Shown here: positions 22,281 through 34,329 of the stretch, piece by piece
Position numbering within the stretch: position 1 is the first letter of the stretch
Layout of the letters: each line of letters opens with the position of its first letter
NCBI GenBank assembly: GCA_013076295.1
Contig: RQOL01000574.1
Span: 1 to 64,000, forward strand
Direction of reading: 5' to 3'
Length of the DNA: 64,000 nt
DNA from: Sanderia malayensis
Lineage: Eukaryota > Cnidaria > Scyphozoa > Semaeostomeae > Pelagiidae
The notes under the pieces: generated by a model
Told to the model about the DNA's origin: nothing
Database searches by the model: none
What the model saw: the letters and a program-made list of their open reading frames with translations, nothing else
Program-made: the position numbers and the translations under genes

Positions 22281-22380
22281 NNNNNNNNNNNNNNNNNNNN
22301 NNNNNNNNNNNNNNNNNNNNNNNNNNNNNNNNNNNNNNNNNNNNNNNNNNNNNNNNNNNNNNNNNNNNNNNNNNNNNNNN
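22281..22380. other. Assembly gap (100 N)
   Basis: Exactly 100 Ns, the usual placeholder for a scaffold join of unknown size. The duplicated locus lies on both sides of it. Confidence 0.99.
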
Positions 22381-24645
22381 TCGGCCTCGGTCGATAGCGT
22401 TGACGACGAAGAGAGCCGATCAAATCGGAGGAATAAGATAAATGGTAATAATATAATTTGATCTTTGTCAATCTTTTCAATCAAACACTATTAAGCAAAC
22501 TATAATGAGTTATGGTGTGTTTAACTTTAATTGTTATCTATCAAATATAGAATTTTTACATATTGGAAGAGAATAATGCATCCTTTCAACAGGCATGGCA
22601 GGCTTGGGTAAGTTTGTTACTCTAGTTGTTGTATGAAATAAGCAAAAAAGGCCAATTCAGAGCAGTTGCATAGGAATAATGGAAATCTACTCTCCTTCTG
22701 TGTTTTGGTGGGCTAGCTCATACTGCTATAAGCAATGAGTTGGCATTGCTGTAACCTGGAAAGTATTGTAAATTATTGAAACTGTGTGTTTGGTTAATGG
22801 TTTCACATAATTTATTGTTGCAGGTGTTGATTGCTGAACACAAAAATGAAAGGATGTCCCTATTTGGTTTTTTGTGTGGTAAGTGTCTAATTAATATGTG
22901 GGTTTTAATATTAGAAAAATAATATATGAATGGAACTGAATATAACAATGAACTGAGTTTGGAACTATTTAAACAGGAAAAAGCATTGACCATGCATAAA
23001 TATGGAGCATTTATGAGATTGATTGCTAGGCCGAAAAATAGTAAATTATTATTAGTATGAATAATTCATGCATGATCAAGGCCACTAAGCTACAAAACAA
23101 CAGAACTACAAACTATCAAAGTACATAACTTAACTACAAACTATCGAACAACATAACTACTTAACTACACACTATTTACAAACTATCTACAAACAGTAAA
23201 AACCTGCATATAACATCCGCCACCTTATTTTGTAGGCTATTTTGGTTGTGAAGAATGAAAAACAATGGGTAAACTATAAGACAATATCATGTAAATATGA
23301 CTATGGAAAAATACACAGAAAATGGAATATTGGGTGTTAGGTTGTTAAAAATAGGAGGTTGTTATATGCAGGTTTTTACTGTAAAACTATGTACAATATC
23401 TACATATTAAAATGTGTTATTTTTACAATTTTGGCACCGCGCGCCAATTCGGCCTGCTCTGCCGTAAGTTTGTGGGAAGGGTTTTGGGTGACCACCTTCC
23501 CACGCTCTTTTTGGGGGCCTTTCTTTTTCTTTGGCCTTCCCCAATTTTAATAAAAGCCTCTTTTTGTGTTCTGTAAATTAACAGATATAAGATTTTGATA
23601 TTAAATGTTGCTAAAATTATGTAAAAAGATGCAATGCCATTGTTAAAATTAGTATGTTAGACATGTGAAATACAATGTAAAAGGGTGTACATACACAATT
23701 TCTTTCGTTGGGATTCTTCTCCCAGTAGCAAAGACGAAGTTAAATCATTTGCCGGCCAATTCCGGGAATAGGTTGGCACATTGCTTTTTTAGCTCAGAAA
23801 TACTGCTATATGCTATTTCCTAGGAGAAAAAGAGTATGGAAAGAATAATGGTTGATAGCAGTTATGAGGATGGGAAATTTATTAATAAATATATTAATGT
23901 GTTTAATGTAATTACTTTGGTTTCTTTGCCAACAGTTATCGGAATTTGATTTTCCTTTGGCTTGGCATTGGCCATGTTGAAATTTTCTTAAAATGAAATG
24001 TTGAAATGCATGTAAAATTAGTATAAGGTCAATGGAAATGCTGCTGAGGGAGAATTATGGAAGATTAGAAAATTTTGTATTCCTCAATTTACGAAATTCT
24101 CATAGTATGGAATTAATATATGAAGAGCAAAGATTGAAAATGTTAATAATAAGAAAGATACTTACAAATCTGAAATTGGGCGTATAAGGTGTGATTATTA
24201 ACAAATGCTGAAGTAAGCAAAGGTAGTGTAGTGTTTAAAATGGTACACAGTGACTGTAAACTTGTTGTTAATAGCTATTGGTGCGATCGAAATCTGAAAA
24301 GGTTTTTCGCGCGCTCGAGTGAAAGCTATTGTGTTTTTGAAACTATAGCAACAATATCAAGATGGCCCATGGAAAAGAATGAAATCAAGGTCTTCTGGAC
24401 GTATGGAAACAACGTGGTGTTGGGTGAATTCTTATGTTACAATAATGCCACATAGTGAAAGTAAGAATGGCAAGGACTATAGATTAGAGTGAACTACGAA
24501 TTGGTGTAAAAATAGAGAGGGTATGTTAAGTTGAATAATAATCAAGTAAGGCATAAGTAGATATAAATAGACATTAATTAAAGGTTGACTCACACAGTAA
24601 ATAATGCTGTGATCATTCAGTAAACTTCTTTCATTTCCCTCCAAA
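22381..24645. other. Mostly non-coding sequence with one possible exon remnant next to the gap
   Basis: 22381-22441 reads SASVDSVDDEESRSNRRN on the plus strand up to a GTAATA that could be a splice donor. Otherwise AT-rich with scattered short direct repeats (TACAAACTATC near 23110-23180). A possible minus-strand gene is listed separately. No transposon terminus was recognised. Confidence 0.5.
23690..23966 (-). CDS. Possible two-exon gene fragment, unknown
   Basis: Minus strand. An ATG near 23966 opens MANAKPKENQIPITVGKETK and is followed by GTAATT as a possible donor near 23908. An acceptor-like TTTCTCCTAG near 23825 precedes ELKKQCANLFPELAGK and, after one stop, FVFATGRRIPTKE. Joined, the two would read as one globular protein start. 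The stop inside exon 2 suggests a pseudogene or a sequence error. Not recognised; weak call from codon-like appearance and splice-site spacing only. Confidence 0.3.
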
Positions 24646-25836
24646 TCTAATATATATATTCTGCGGAGTCACGTGACGGTGGCGAAACTCTGCCTAAAAC
24701 AATAGATTCGACCCGAAACAATAGGTCAAACGCCTCAAAACAATGGGACGAAACAGCGAATCGGTGATCAATAAGGCTTTTTTCAATGGGGTCGCAAAAG
24801 GTTGACACTTGCATGGAAAGGCTCCGTTTCTGGAGTAGGCAAAAGTTATCTATTTTTGCAAGCCTAATTTAAAAGAATTTTTGAGTTATTCCATTAATCC
24901 CTCCACTAATTGTGCATCACGAAAAAACGACGGTTTACGCTGGCGAAACTTCCAAATTCGTGTCGCGAACTCCATTTTCGAACAGAGTGTTCGCTCTTCA
25001 CGTGACCCGTTTCGCCTTTTCCTGCAATTTGATTGGCTCTTTCGTGGCTTCACGTGAAAAGTCACACGTTTTTCGTTATCATGCAAATTAGCCCTCGGGT
25101 TGAACAGCAGGTACTTTTGGAGAAGACGCGTGTTTTTGTTTTCAACACAAAGGATAACTGGGCGCCTTTCAAAATGTTTTACGACTTGAATTATCTTTGT
25201 AAAGCCTTGCTAATTGTTTGAGAGACCTCTGAAAAATTACAGGAAACAATTGAGAACACAGATGATAGCTTTGTTTTGTTTTTTGAGTGAGATAGTTTTA
25301 GTTTTCGTACAACCGCCATTGTTGCTTTGGCATGCTTGCAAGCTTAGGCCTAATGTAAACAAGCCCACAGTTTTAACAAACAAATTATGATAAGGGGTTA
25401 TCAGGCGAGCGAAGCGAGCCAAACTGTTGCAAGAGGAGTAGGCAGAGGCATGAGCGAAGCGAATGCAGCGCACGAAGTGCGCCCTATCAGTCAAGGTTTC
25501 TTGATAAAAGATAGACAGGCGAGCGCAGCGAGCTAACCCATTGCACATGGGGTTGAAAGAGGCATGAGTGAAGCGAATGCAGCGCACGAAGTGCGCCCTA
25601 TCAGCCAATGTTTTTTTATAATAGATAGACAGGCGAGCGCAGCGAGCTAACCCATTGTGCGTGGAGTAGAAAGAGGCTTGAGCGAAGCGAATGCAGCGCA
25701 CAAAGTGTGCCAACCAGATTAAGCTTTTTTTACTTGACGGGCTGGGGCGAACGAGCGAAGCGAGTGATGACTTTATACTAAATAGTGTTTGGTTGTCCAT
25801 ACTAAACACTATTTAGTATCAAAATTTACATGCTAG
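24646..25836 (+). mobile_element. Helitron-like element, subrepeat-bearing copy
   Basis: Starts TCTAATATATATATTCTGC after an A (24645). The interior is shared with the other copies. 25410-25760 holds three tandem units of about 114 bp, each with GCGAGCGCAGCGAGCTAACC, GCGAAGCGAATGC and the palindrome GCGCACGAAGTGCGC. The usual 3' motif ACTTGACGGGCTGGGG is at 25731. The terminus is uncertain: after GTGATGAC there is no CTAG, but a hairpin follows and then CTAG at 25833-25836, though the next base is A instead of T. No protein gene; the 190-residue minus ORF is subrepeat translation. Confidence 0.6.
25776..25818. repeat. Perfect 15-bp stem hairpin
   Basis: TACTAAATAGTGTTT, a 13-base loop, then AAACACTATTTAGTA. 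It sits 14 bases before CTAG (25833-25836). Helitrons carry a hairpin shortly before their CTRR end, but a 15-bp stem is longer than usual and the flank base does not fit. Confidence 0.6.
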
Positions 25837-26029
25837 AAGTTATAATATATTTTTGACTTTATTATATATTATTTATTGTTTGATGGATTGTTATTTGATT
25901 GTCTTTCTTTATTATGTAAACACAATACAATATTTTCTCAATCACTGTTTTCAATGTGGCAGTTTTCTGCAAGGTATATAAATTAAGGTATATATCTACT
26001 GTGCTATAAATTCCATTATGTTATACATT

Positions 26030-26440
26030 ACTACAAATGAATATACATACTATACTATACATTACCATACCTACTATGAAAACATACTATGCCTACTCTA
26101 CCTACTATAAAAACATACTATACCTACCATAAAAGTATACTATACCTATTATAAACACACACTATACCTACTATACCTACTATAAAAACATATACTATAC
26201 ATAAATACATACCTATACCTACATACTATACCTACTATAAAAAAATACTATACCTACTATAAAAACATACTATACCTACCATAAAAATATACTATACCTA
26301 CTATAAAAACACACTATACCTACTATACCTACTATAAAAACATATACTATACATAAATACCTACCTATACCTACATACTATACCTACTATAAAAACATAC
26401 TATACCTACATACATACATACCTACATACATACATACATG
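26030..26440 (+). repeat. AT-rich tandem repeat, CTATACCTACTATAAAAACA-type units
   Basis: About 400 bp of imperfect units built from CTATACCTACTATAAAAACA, ending in a (CATA)n tract. Resembles the 14-bp minisatellite in composition but has a different unit. Confidence 0.8.
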
Positions 26441-26443
26441 AGC

Positions 26444-26545
26444 CGGGTTCGGTCGCTTCGCTCCCTCCCCGGAGCCCGTCAAGTAAACAAAGCTTAATCT
26501 GGTTGGCACGCTTTGCCCGCTGCATTCGCCACCACTCATGCCCAT
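26444..26545 (-). mobile_element. Helitron-like 3' fragment
   Basis: On the minus strand it carries the family 3' region: GCGAATGCAGC, CCAACCAGATTAAGCTTTG, TTTACTTGACGGGCT and GAGCGAAGCGACCG. The 5' part is absent. A (CATA)n tract borders both sides. Confidence 0.55.
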
Positions 26546-26559
26546 ACATACATACATAC

Positions 26560-26819
26560 ATACATACGCACAAAGTCTGGGAAATGTTCTTTGAAATACA
26601 GTGTACCCCAGGGATCTGTGCTAGGCCCGATCCTTTTTAACATCTACATCCAGTCCATATATGTCACAATCCATTCATGCTCATTTAACGTTTATGGCTT
26701 TGCTGATGACCATCAGTTATACCACCCGTTTCATCCAATATTTCAATCCTTTGTTCTCTCACATGCCTTGACCGATTGTCTTAATGTTATTGACACTTGG
26801 ATGGCATCGCATTTCTTAA
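26560..26819 (+). pseudogene. CR1/L2-like LINE reverse transcriptase, palm (5' part, copy 2)
   Basis: Carries VPQGSVLGPILFNIYI and the catalytic FADD box (YGFADDHQLY), followed by ALTDCLNVIDTWMASHFLK. The frame is then interrupted by the Kolobok-like insertion at TTAA (26816-26819) and resumes at 28563 as LNKSKTKVLVLAPPS. The 5' end of the LINE is lost at a (CATA)n tract near 26560, typical of 5' truncation or later replacement. Confidence 0.82.
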
Positions 26820-28558
26820 AGGGCTACTCCCACCACATATTTTTATTCCATTTCTGGGTAGTTTTTGGCGTAAAAACAGGCACTGCAGTTTTTAAATTTT
26901 TAAATTCGCTCATTAACACCCTTTTTTACGCCTCCAAACATGCACATTCCAGAAAAAAGTCGGGCAAAAAGAAAACTGGGGCGAGGCCGGTGTGACGCAG
27001 ATTCCGGAACGCAGAAAATTTACTTTATTGTGTTCAGTACCAAAGCTCGCACGAAAACGTTTTGCATATCTATAGTCAAAACCAAGTCGTATTTGAAAAG
27101 TTAAACCCTGCCACGCACTAGTTCAGGATCTAAGGAATCTGTTGATGTCTCGTTTATCATGAAAAGCGTGAGTTTTTTACACAAATGAGGATGATTTGCT
27201 CACGCTTACGCTGCAAGCCGGCATGTTTTTCGACCTCAACGTCGCAGTCTCGAGCGAGCTTCACATACAGTCTTCAGTGGTGCGGGATGGTTTTAAATAA
27301 CAATATGAATTCGAAATCTATTCAATTAAAGAGGAGGAAGCTCTCTTTCAACAATTTTTCGATAGAATTGATAGTATGGAAAATCTGTGAGCTCTTATCT
27401 ACGCATTTATAAGATTTAAACCAAATCGGGTCAGTCAAAAATTTGCAAAATCGCTAGGCCGAGCAGGTCCTGGCACGGGTAAAATAGAATAATGCTATTT
27501 TGGACTAATAATGCATGCAAATAACCTCATTTGTTTTATCTGGTGTGTATTTGAAGCAGCAGCTCATATTTTGGTAATATTTCAAGTGTAGTTATGGTCA
27601 TAACTGTGTGGAAAAACTCGAAAATCCTTCCAGGAGTGTAAACATTAATGCCCAGAGATCGAAGATTTGACAAGTTCAATGTGAATTCGAAGAAAAACTT
27701 TCCAGCACAATGTTGGGCTTCATACTGGTGTGCTGGTTTTGGTTATATTGTCTGACTTTGTCAACAATATACACCTTTACTTTGCCTTAGGTTTCAATGT
27801 AATCACCAAGATATATATATAATTTATAACAAGAACTCCATGGATATGTCAGCCAAACAATTTCAATTTGAGCAACTTTTTAACAGCGCATCACTTTAGC
27901 ATTTCAATATCTTTGACAAAAACCCAAGTAGTAAATACAAAAATAATCCATAATTATCTTGCTAAAACCAAGCACACGGCAAAACTTGATAAAATAGAGT
28001 ATAGAACTGATGGAACGATAAACAAACTTATTATATCACGATTTACGAACGTTTGCTGGTTGTTTTATCACGCAAAATGAAAGGAAGGAAGAGGTTGAGT
28101 GATGAACACATAACCACGTGAGGCGTGTGAATACTGGAAAAATCCATTGTCACTGCATCAGCTTTGGAGTCAATTTTCAGCCCTTAACAATGCCGAAAAT
28201 TAAAAAAAAAACACACGGGGGGATGTCAATAAGCTTTGTAATGATGGTGTTGAAGTGGTTTGAAAAAACATTTGTGTTTATCATTGACAACAAGGGAGAA
28301 AACCGGACGCGACGTTGATTTTTCCATACTGAAGCCAAAGACAGAAGTTTTTTTGCGTTCCGGCATCTACGTCACACAACCTCGGCCCAGATCGTTTCAT
28401 GTTGCGCGACATTTTCAGAAATGGCCTGAAAATCGCACTTTTGGAGCCGTGAAAAGAGGTGTTAATGAGCGAATTTCGAAATTTAAAAAGTGCAGTACCT
28501 GTTTTTCCATCAAAAACTACCCAGAAATGAAATAAAAAAATATGGTAGGAGTAGCCCC
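26820..28558. mobile_element. Non-autonomous Kolobok-like (T2-type) DNA transposon
   Basis: Flanked by TTAA on both sides (26816-26819 and 28559-28562). Termini are AGGGCTACTCCCACCACATA on the left and, inverted, AGGGGCTACTCCTACCATA on the right. The inverted similarity extends roughly 230 bp inward. TTAA followed by AGGG is the known signature of Kolobok/T2 elements; piggyBac also uses TTAA but its ends usually start CCC. Removing the element and one TTAA rejoins the LINE reading frame exactly (HFLKLNKSK). The interior has only short unrecognised ORFs, so it depends on a transposase in trans. Confidence 0.8.
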
Positions 28559-28562
28559 TTAA

Positions 28563-29284
28563 AGCTAAATAAATCTAAAACAAAAGTCTTAGTTTTGGCG
28601 CCGCCATCAATTCGGTCAGAACTAGTCGTATCTGGTGTGAACTTGGAGAATGAAAGCATACGATTCGTCAACTCAACAAAGAATTTGGGACTACTTCTTG
28701 ACAATGAATTGAATTTTGAAGAGCACATTAGTAACGTTGTGTCGGATTGTCATTTTATTTTACGTAATCTATCCAAAATAAAACAGTTTTTACCCTTGGA
28801 TTGCATCAATACAATAATATCTGCCCTTATTTCTTGAAAACTCGACTATTGCAATTCATTGTTTTATAAAATTTCTAGCCATCAACTACAATTACTACAG
28901 TCAGTACAGAATGCCGCTATAAGAGTAATTTTTAATCTGAAAAAATTTGATAGGTCTTCATTATCACCATTGTTTTTAAAACTTCACTGGCTAAAGATTA
29001 GAGAGATGATAGTATTTAAAATTTGTCTAACAGTGCACAAGTGTATCTGGGATGAGGCACCATTTTCTCTAAAGCGTAGCATTGATATTATTAATGAAAG
29101 AACGGCTAGTCTACGAATTCCTAGGGTTGCAACTCAGTCTGGCGAGAGGGCATTTTCCTGTTCAGGTCCTACTCTATGGAACAAACTTCCTGTAGAAGTT
29201 CGTGAAACTAGAGAAACCCTCGAATTCAAAAAAAGATTAAAAACATTTTTATTTACAACCAGTCTTGAGAATTTTTATAGTTAA
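28563..29284 (+). pseudogene. CR1/L2-like LINE reverse transcriptase, C-terminal part (copy 2)
   Basis: Continuation of 26560-26819. LNKSKTKVLVLAPPS and TKNLGLLLDNELNFEEHI precede the in-frame TGA near 28836, then LDYCNSLFYK to the end. From 28672 it is near identical to 1-613: copy 1 has GEAPFSL where this copy has DEAPFSL. The copy 1 counterpart of the Kolobok insertion lies outside the window. Confidence 0.82.
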
Positions 29285-29318
29285 CAGAATTGTTAAGAAT
29301 TGTGAATGTGTGTATCGG

Positions 29319-29560
29319 ATTCGCTGTTTTCTTAGCTACAGTTTGATATAATTTTTATTACAGATTCAGTTTAAATTTTCCAGGATTGATTAAAATTTTG
29401 AAGGCAACTTTTTTTTTCAAACTTCACACTGAAGCTATCAACTTTCAGAAGCGGCTTTCAGGGGGGCGACAGGGCGGGTGCTGGGTGGCCGCTTGCCAGT
29501 GGGAGGATTTGACCTCCCACCTTTAATTTCTTTAGAAATGTTGCGTCGTATTGTATGTAT
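29319..29560 (+). repeat. Left long terminal inverted repeat of the minisatellite cassette (copy 2)
   Basis: Counterpart of 647-885, beginning ATTCGCTGTTTTCTTAG. It starts only 35 bases after the LINE stop codon, so the cassette replaced or abuts the LINE 3' end. Confidence 0.75.
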
Positions 29561-29564
29561 TGTA

Positions 29565-29842
29565 CATACAATACATACCCTACAATACATACCCTACAAT
29601 ACATACGCTATTATACATACCCTACAATACATACCCTACAATACATACCCTACCATACATACCTTACAATACATACCCTACAATACCTACCCTACAATAC
29701 ATACCCTACAATACAAACCCTACACTACATACCCTACAATACGAACCCTACAAGACATACCCTACAATACATACCCTACTATACATACCCTAAAATACAT
29801 ACCTTACATTACATAACCTACACTACATACCCTACAATACAT
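29565..29842 (+). repeat. 14-bp minisatellite, short array (copy 2)
   Basis: Same length and same unit order as 893-1170 with a few substitutions, so this short array did not change size between copies, unlike the long one. Confidence 0.92.
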
Positions 29843-29877
29843 AGTTGAAAATTCTTTCATGCTTGTGGTACTGTTAA

Positions 29878-32340
29878 GGTAAGGCAAATAAATGAACACA
29901 ATTGAATGAATAGTACCATGTGAATCATAAAATATTAACACTGACGTTTCAGGCGTATGCCCGTTATCAAAGTAATAGGAAAAACAGTTGAGCAGAAAGA
30001 GAAGAAGGAATAGAAAGTGTAGTTCGAATGATGAAAATTGAGTATGAGAAACGATGTGACGTAGCATAATAATGGAATAAGTGGAGCAAAGCGTGGAAAA
30101 GAATACTAAAAAAGTTACAAATAATGTTTCTTGTAAATATGAGAATTGCTTATTAAGTCCTTTAGGATAGAGTGTTTTAGGTTAAAAATCAAACGTTTTT
30201 CTAAAGTTTTTCTCTTCTTGTTGTTATGAGGTGCATACAAAAGTCCAAGAACCGACATGTCAGCAAAAGAGTGATTTTCAGAGTTGTAATGTTTGGATAC
30301 GTTGCTGTCCGGATCATTTATATGATTTGCATTTTCGTGTAACTTGTTTTTGACATTGCGTAGGTGCTCTCCAAACCCGTTGTTAATTTGACGAGATGTC
30401 TCACCAATGTACAAAGCTTGGCATCGGGTGCAAATGATGCAGTAGATTAAACAAGAAGATGAGCAGGTAAAGCCGGATTTGATGTTGAATTTTTGTCCAT
30501 GGTTGGAAATGTGGTTTCTGTGTTGATGTGTGAACAGGTTTGGCGAAGGTGATGGCGACAGGGTCGTACCAGGGTTCTGTGCAACGGAAAGGTTGGTTCT
30601 AACAAGAGTGTCTTTTAAGTTATATCTCTGCGATAGGCAAGGAGAGGAGGATCAGGGAAGATATCTTTAGTTGTGACATCTTGTTGCAACAGGTTGAAAT
30701 TTTCGTAGATGATCTTTTTAATTTGATGATTGAGAGGATGATAGGTGAGTGTAAATGGGATACGGTTGTTGGAAGTTGTTTGATCAGACAGAACCAAAGC
30801 ATCCCTTGGAGAGATTGTTAACTTTACTCAACGCGTTGTCAGAGATTGCTTTACGATATCGATTATTTGTGAAGAAAGCAGTCATTTCATCGGCTTTGAT
30901 AAGTCATCATCACTTGAACAAATGCGGCGAAGACGGCGTAATTGTGAGTATGGGATGGAGTCCTTGCATTTCCTGGGATGTGAAGAATTGTAGTCGAGGA
31001 AGCAATGAGCACCTGTGGGCTTGTAATAGATTGAGGTGGAGATTTGGTAGCCGGATATAGTAAGAAGAATGTCTAGGAATGGAAGGCTAACTTCAGTTAT
31101 GGTGTGGGTGAATTGCAATGCAGGATGAAAGTTGTTGGTGTAGTCAATGAATTTCTGCAGGTCGGTCAGAGGAAGGGATGTAGCACCGATAATGTCGTCG
31201 ATGTAGCGCTTGATCAAACATGGCAATGGACCATGGTAGGATTCGTAGATAAGTTGTTCCTCATGGCCCACAAAAAGACAGGCATAACTAGGACCAAGTA
31301 TGCTACCCATAGCAAAACCGGATGTTTGCAGAAAGAACTTGTCGTCAAATGTAAAGGCGTGTGAGGACTAATTCGGCCAAGCGAAGACGTGTAGCGGTTG
31401 GTGGGTTCTGATCACGTCATTTCTCGAGGAAAAACTTCAGTGCAATGAGACCATCTGAGTGAGGAATGTATGTATAAAGTGATTTGACATCCATACTGAA
31501 GAGATGTTTTGTTGTTCCTGTGAATCTGCAATCCTTGAAAATGCGAAGTGCGTGAGCAGAGTCCTTAATATATGTCAGGAGATCTTGAACAATAGGTGTG
31601 AAGAGGGAGTCGAGATAGGCAGCAACATAAGATGTGGGGCAAGAAACAGCTGAAACAATGGGACGACCAGGATTGTTTGCTTTGTGGACCTTAGGTAGCA
31701 TGTAAAAGACTGAGGTTCTGGGGTGCTGGATGTACAATTTATTGGCATTGGAAAGCAGGTTGTTGTTATCGATTTCTTCTTTAATGGTGTTGATGATGGT
31801 TTTGTTGAAGGACTTGGTAGGATTCTTTTCAAGGGCACGGTATGATGGAGATTGAAGTTGTGTATTTCCCTCTTGAAGATAAAGATCTTTACGCCAAACT
31901 ACGATCCAACCACCTTTGTCTGCTGGTTTGATAACAATATCATGACGAGCCTTAAGTTCTTTTAATGACATTAAATCCATTCTTGTGCATCATCCATTCT
32001 TGACATCCATTCTTTCTTTAGAAAAACGTTTGATTTTTAACCTAAAAACACTCTATCCTAAAGGACTTAATACACAATTCTCATATTTACAATAAACATT
32101 TTGTGTAACTTTTTTAGTATTTTTTCCACGCTTTGCTCCACTTATTCCATTATTATGCTACGTCACATCATTTCTCATACTCTAATTTTCATCATTCGAA
32201 CTACATTTGCTATTCCTTCTTCTCTTTCTGCTCAACCGTTTTTCCTATTACTTTGATAATGGGCATATGCCTGAAACGTCAGTGTTAATATTTTATGATT
32301 CACATGGTACTATTCATTCAATTGTGTTCATTTACTTGCC
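29878..32340 (-). mobile_element. Penelope-like element with inverted flanking copies (copy 2)
   Basis: Same architecture as 1205-3686: inverted flanks of about 290 bp (29879-30170 and 32040-32338), hammerhead-like cores at 29943-29971 (minus) and 32252-32280 (plus), and the RT/GIY-YIG gene on minus between them. Confidence 0.8.
30115..31980 (-). pseudogene. Penelope-like reverse transcriptase with GIY-YIG endonuclease (copy 2)
   Basis: Same gene as 1443-3315. N-terminal RT is 31980-31417 with an intact SLYTYIPHS; the palm is 31310-30882 with YIDDI. GIY-YIG is 30414-30115 with LYIGE changed to a start context (MYIGETSRQI). Extra small deletions distinguish it from copy 1: in GVAMG upstream (a GGTG loss near 31360), near 30510 and near 30620. 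It is therefore more broken than copy 1 but has fewer amino-acid losses in the first block. Confidence 0.85.
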
Positions 32341-34128
32341 TACAATACATACCCTACAATACATACCCTACAAGACATACCCTACAATACATACCCTACG
32401 ATACATACCCTACAATACATACCTTACAATACATACCCTACAATACATACCCTTCAATACATACCCTACAATACATACCCTAAAATACATACCCTACCAT
32501 ACAAAGCTTACAATACATACCCTACAATACATACCTTACAATACATACCCCATATAACATACCCTACTATACATACCCTACAATAAATACCCTACAATAC
32601 ATACCTTACAATACATACCCTACAATACATATCCTACAATACATACCTTACAATACATACCCTACAATACATACCCTACAATACATACCCTTCAATACAT
32701 ACCCTACATAACATAGCCTACTATACATACCCTACAATGCATACCCTACAATAAATACCCTACAATACATACCTTACAATACATATCCTACAATACATAC
32801 CTTACAATACATAACCTACAATACATACCCTACGATACATACCCTACAATACATACCTTACAATACATACCCTACAATACATACCCTACAATACATACCC
32901 TACAATACATACCGTACAATACATACCCTACAATACATACCCTACAATACAAACTCTACACTACATAGCCGACAATACATACCCTACAATACATACCTTA
33001 CAATACATACCCTACAATACATACCCTTCAATACATACCCTACGATACATACCCTAAAATACATACCCTACCATACAAAGCTTACAATACATACCCTACA
33101 ATACATACCTTACAATACATACCCTACTATACATACCCTACAATAAATACCCTACAATACATACCTTACAATACATACCCTACAATACATATCCTACAAT
33201 ACATACCTTACAATACATACCCTACAATACATACCTTACAATACATACCCTACAATACATACCCTACAATACATACCCTTCAATACATACCCTACATAAC
33301 ATACCCTACTATACATACCCTACAATGCATACCCTACAATAAATACCCTACAATACACACCTTACAATACATATCCTACAATACATACCTTACAATACAT
33401 AACCTACAATACATACCCTACGATACACACCCTACAAGACATACCTTACAATACATACCCTACAATACATACCCTACAATACATACCCTACAATACATAC
33501 CCTACAATACAAACCCTACACTACATACCCTACAAAACATACCCTACAATACATACCTTACAATACATACCCTACAATACATACCCTTCAATACATACCC
33601 TACGATACATACCCTAAAATACATACCCTACCATACAAAGCTTACAATACATACCCTACAATACATACCTTACAATAGATACCCCATATAACATACCCTA
33701 CTATACATACCCTACAATAAATACCCTACAATACATACCTTACAATACATACCCTACAATACATATCCTACAATACATACCTTACAATACATACCCTACA
33801 ATACATACCCTACAATACATACTTTTCAATACATACCCTACATAACATACCCTACTATACATACCCTACAATGCATACCCTACAATAAATACCCCACAAT
33901 ACATACCTTACAATACATATCCTACAATACATATCTTACAATACATAACCTACAATACATAACCTACAATACATACCTTACAATACATACCCTACTATAC
34001 ATACCCTACAATTCATACCCTACAATACATACCCTACAATAAATACCCCACAATACATACCCAACAATACATACCCTGCAATACATACCCTACAATACAT
34101 ACCCTACAATACATACCCTACAATACAT
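32341..34128 (+). repeat. 14-bp minisatellite, long array contracted (copy 2)
   Basis: About 1.8 kb versus 6.4 kb in copy 1, with the same start, the same end and the same higher-order blocks (TAGATACCCCATATAACATA at about 33676). The difference is therefore internal loss or gain of higher-order units, or assembly collapse. Confidence 0.92.
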
Positions 34129-34329
34129 ACAATACGACGCAACATTTCTAAAGAAAGTAAAGGTGGGAGGTCACCACTGCCAGCGCCCGCCCTGCCGCCC
34201 CCCTGAAAGCCGCTTCTGAAAGTTGATAGCTTCAGTGTGAAGTTTGAAAAAAAAAGTTGCCTTCAAAATTGTAATAAACTCAATCTGTAATAAAAATTAT
34301 ATGAAACTGTAACTAAGAAAACAGCGAAT
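34129..34329 (-). repeat. Right long terminal inverted repeat of the minisatellite cassette (copy 2)
   Basis: Counterpart of 10055-10272 with about 25 bases missing near 34172, between GGGAGGT and GCGCCCGCC. Confidence 0.72.

Noticed and set aside
25410..25760. CRISPR-like array with palindromic repeats
   Set aside because: The whole 114-bp unit is repeated and there are no unique spacers; the DNA is animal and the repeat belongs to a Helitron-like element.
25237..25809. 190-aa minus-strand ORF with repeated AHFVRCIRFAHAS
   Set aside because: It is the translation of the 114-bp Helitron subrepeats. The related ORFs at 18223-18423 and 44632-44832 have the same origin.
26820..28558. piggyBac identity for the TTAA-flanked element
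   Set aside because: TTAA fits, but the ends start AGGG and not CCC, which fits Kolobok/T2 better; a piggyBac MITE cannot be fully excluded.
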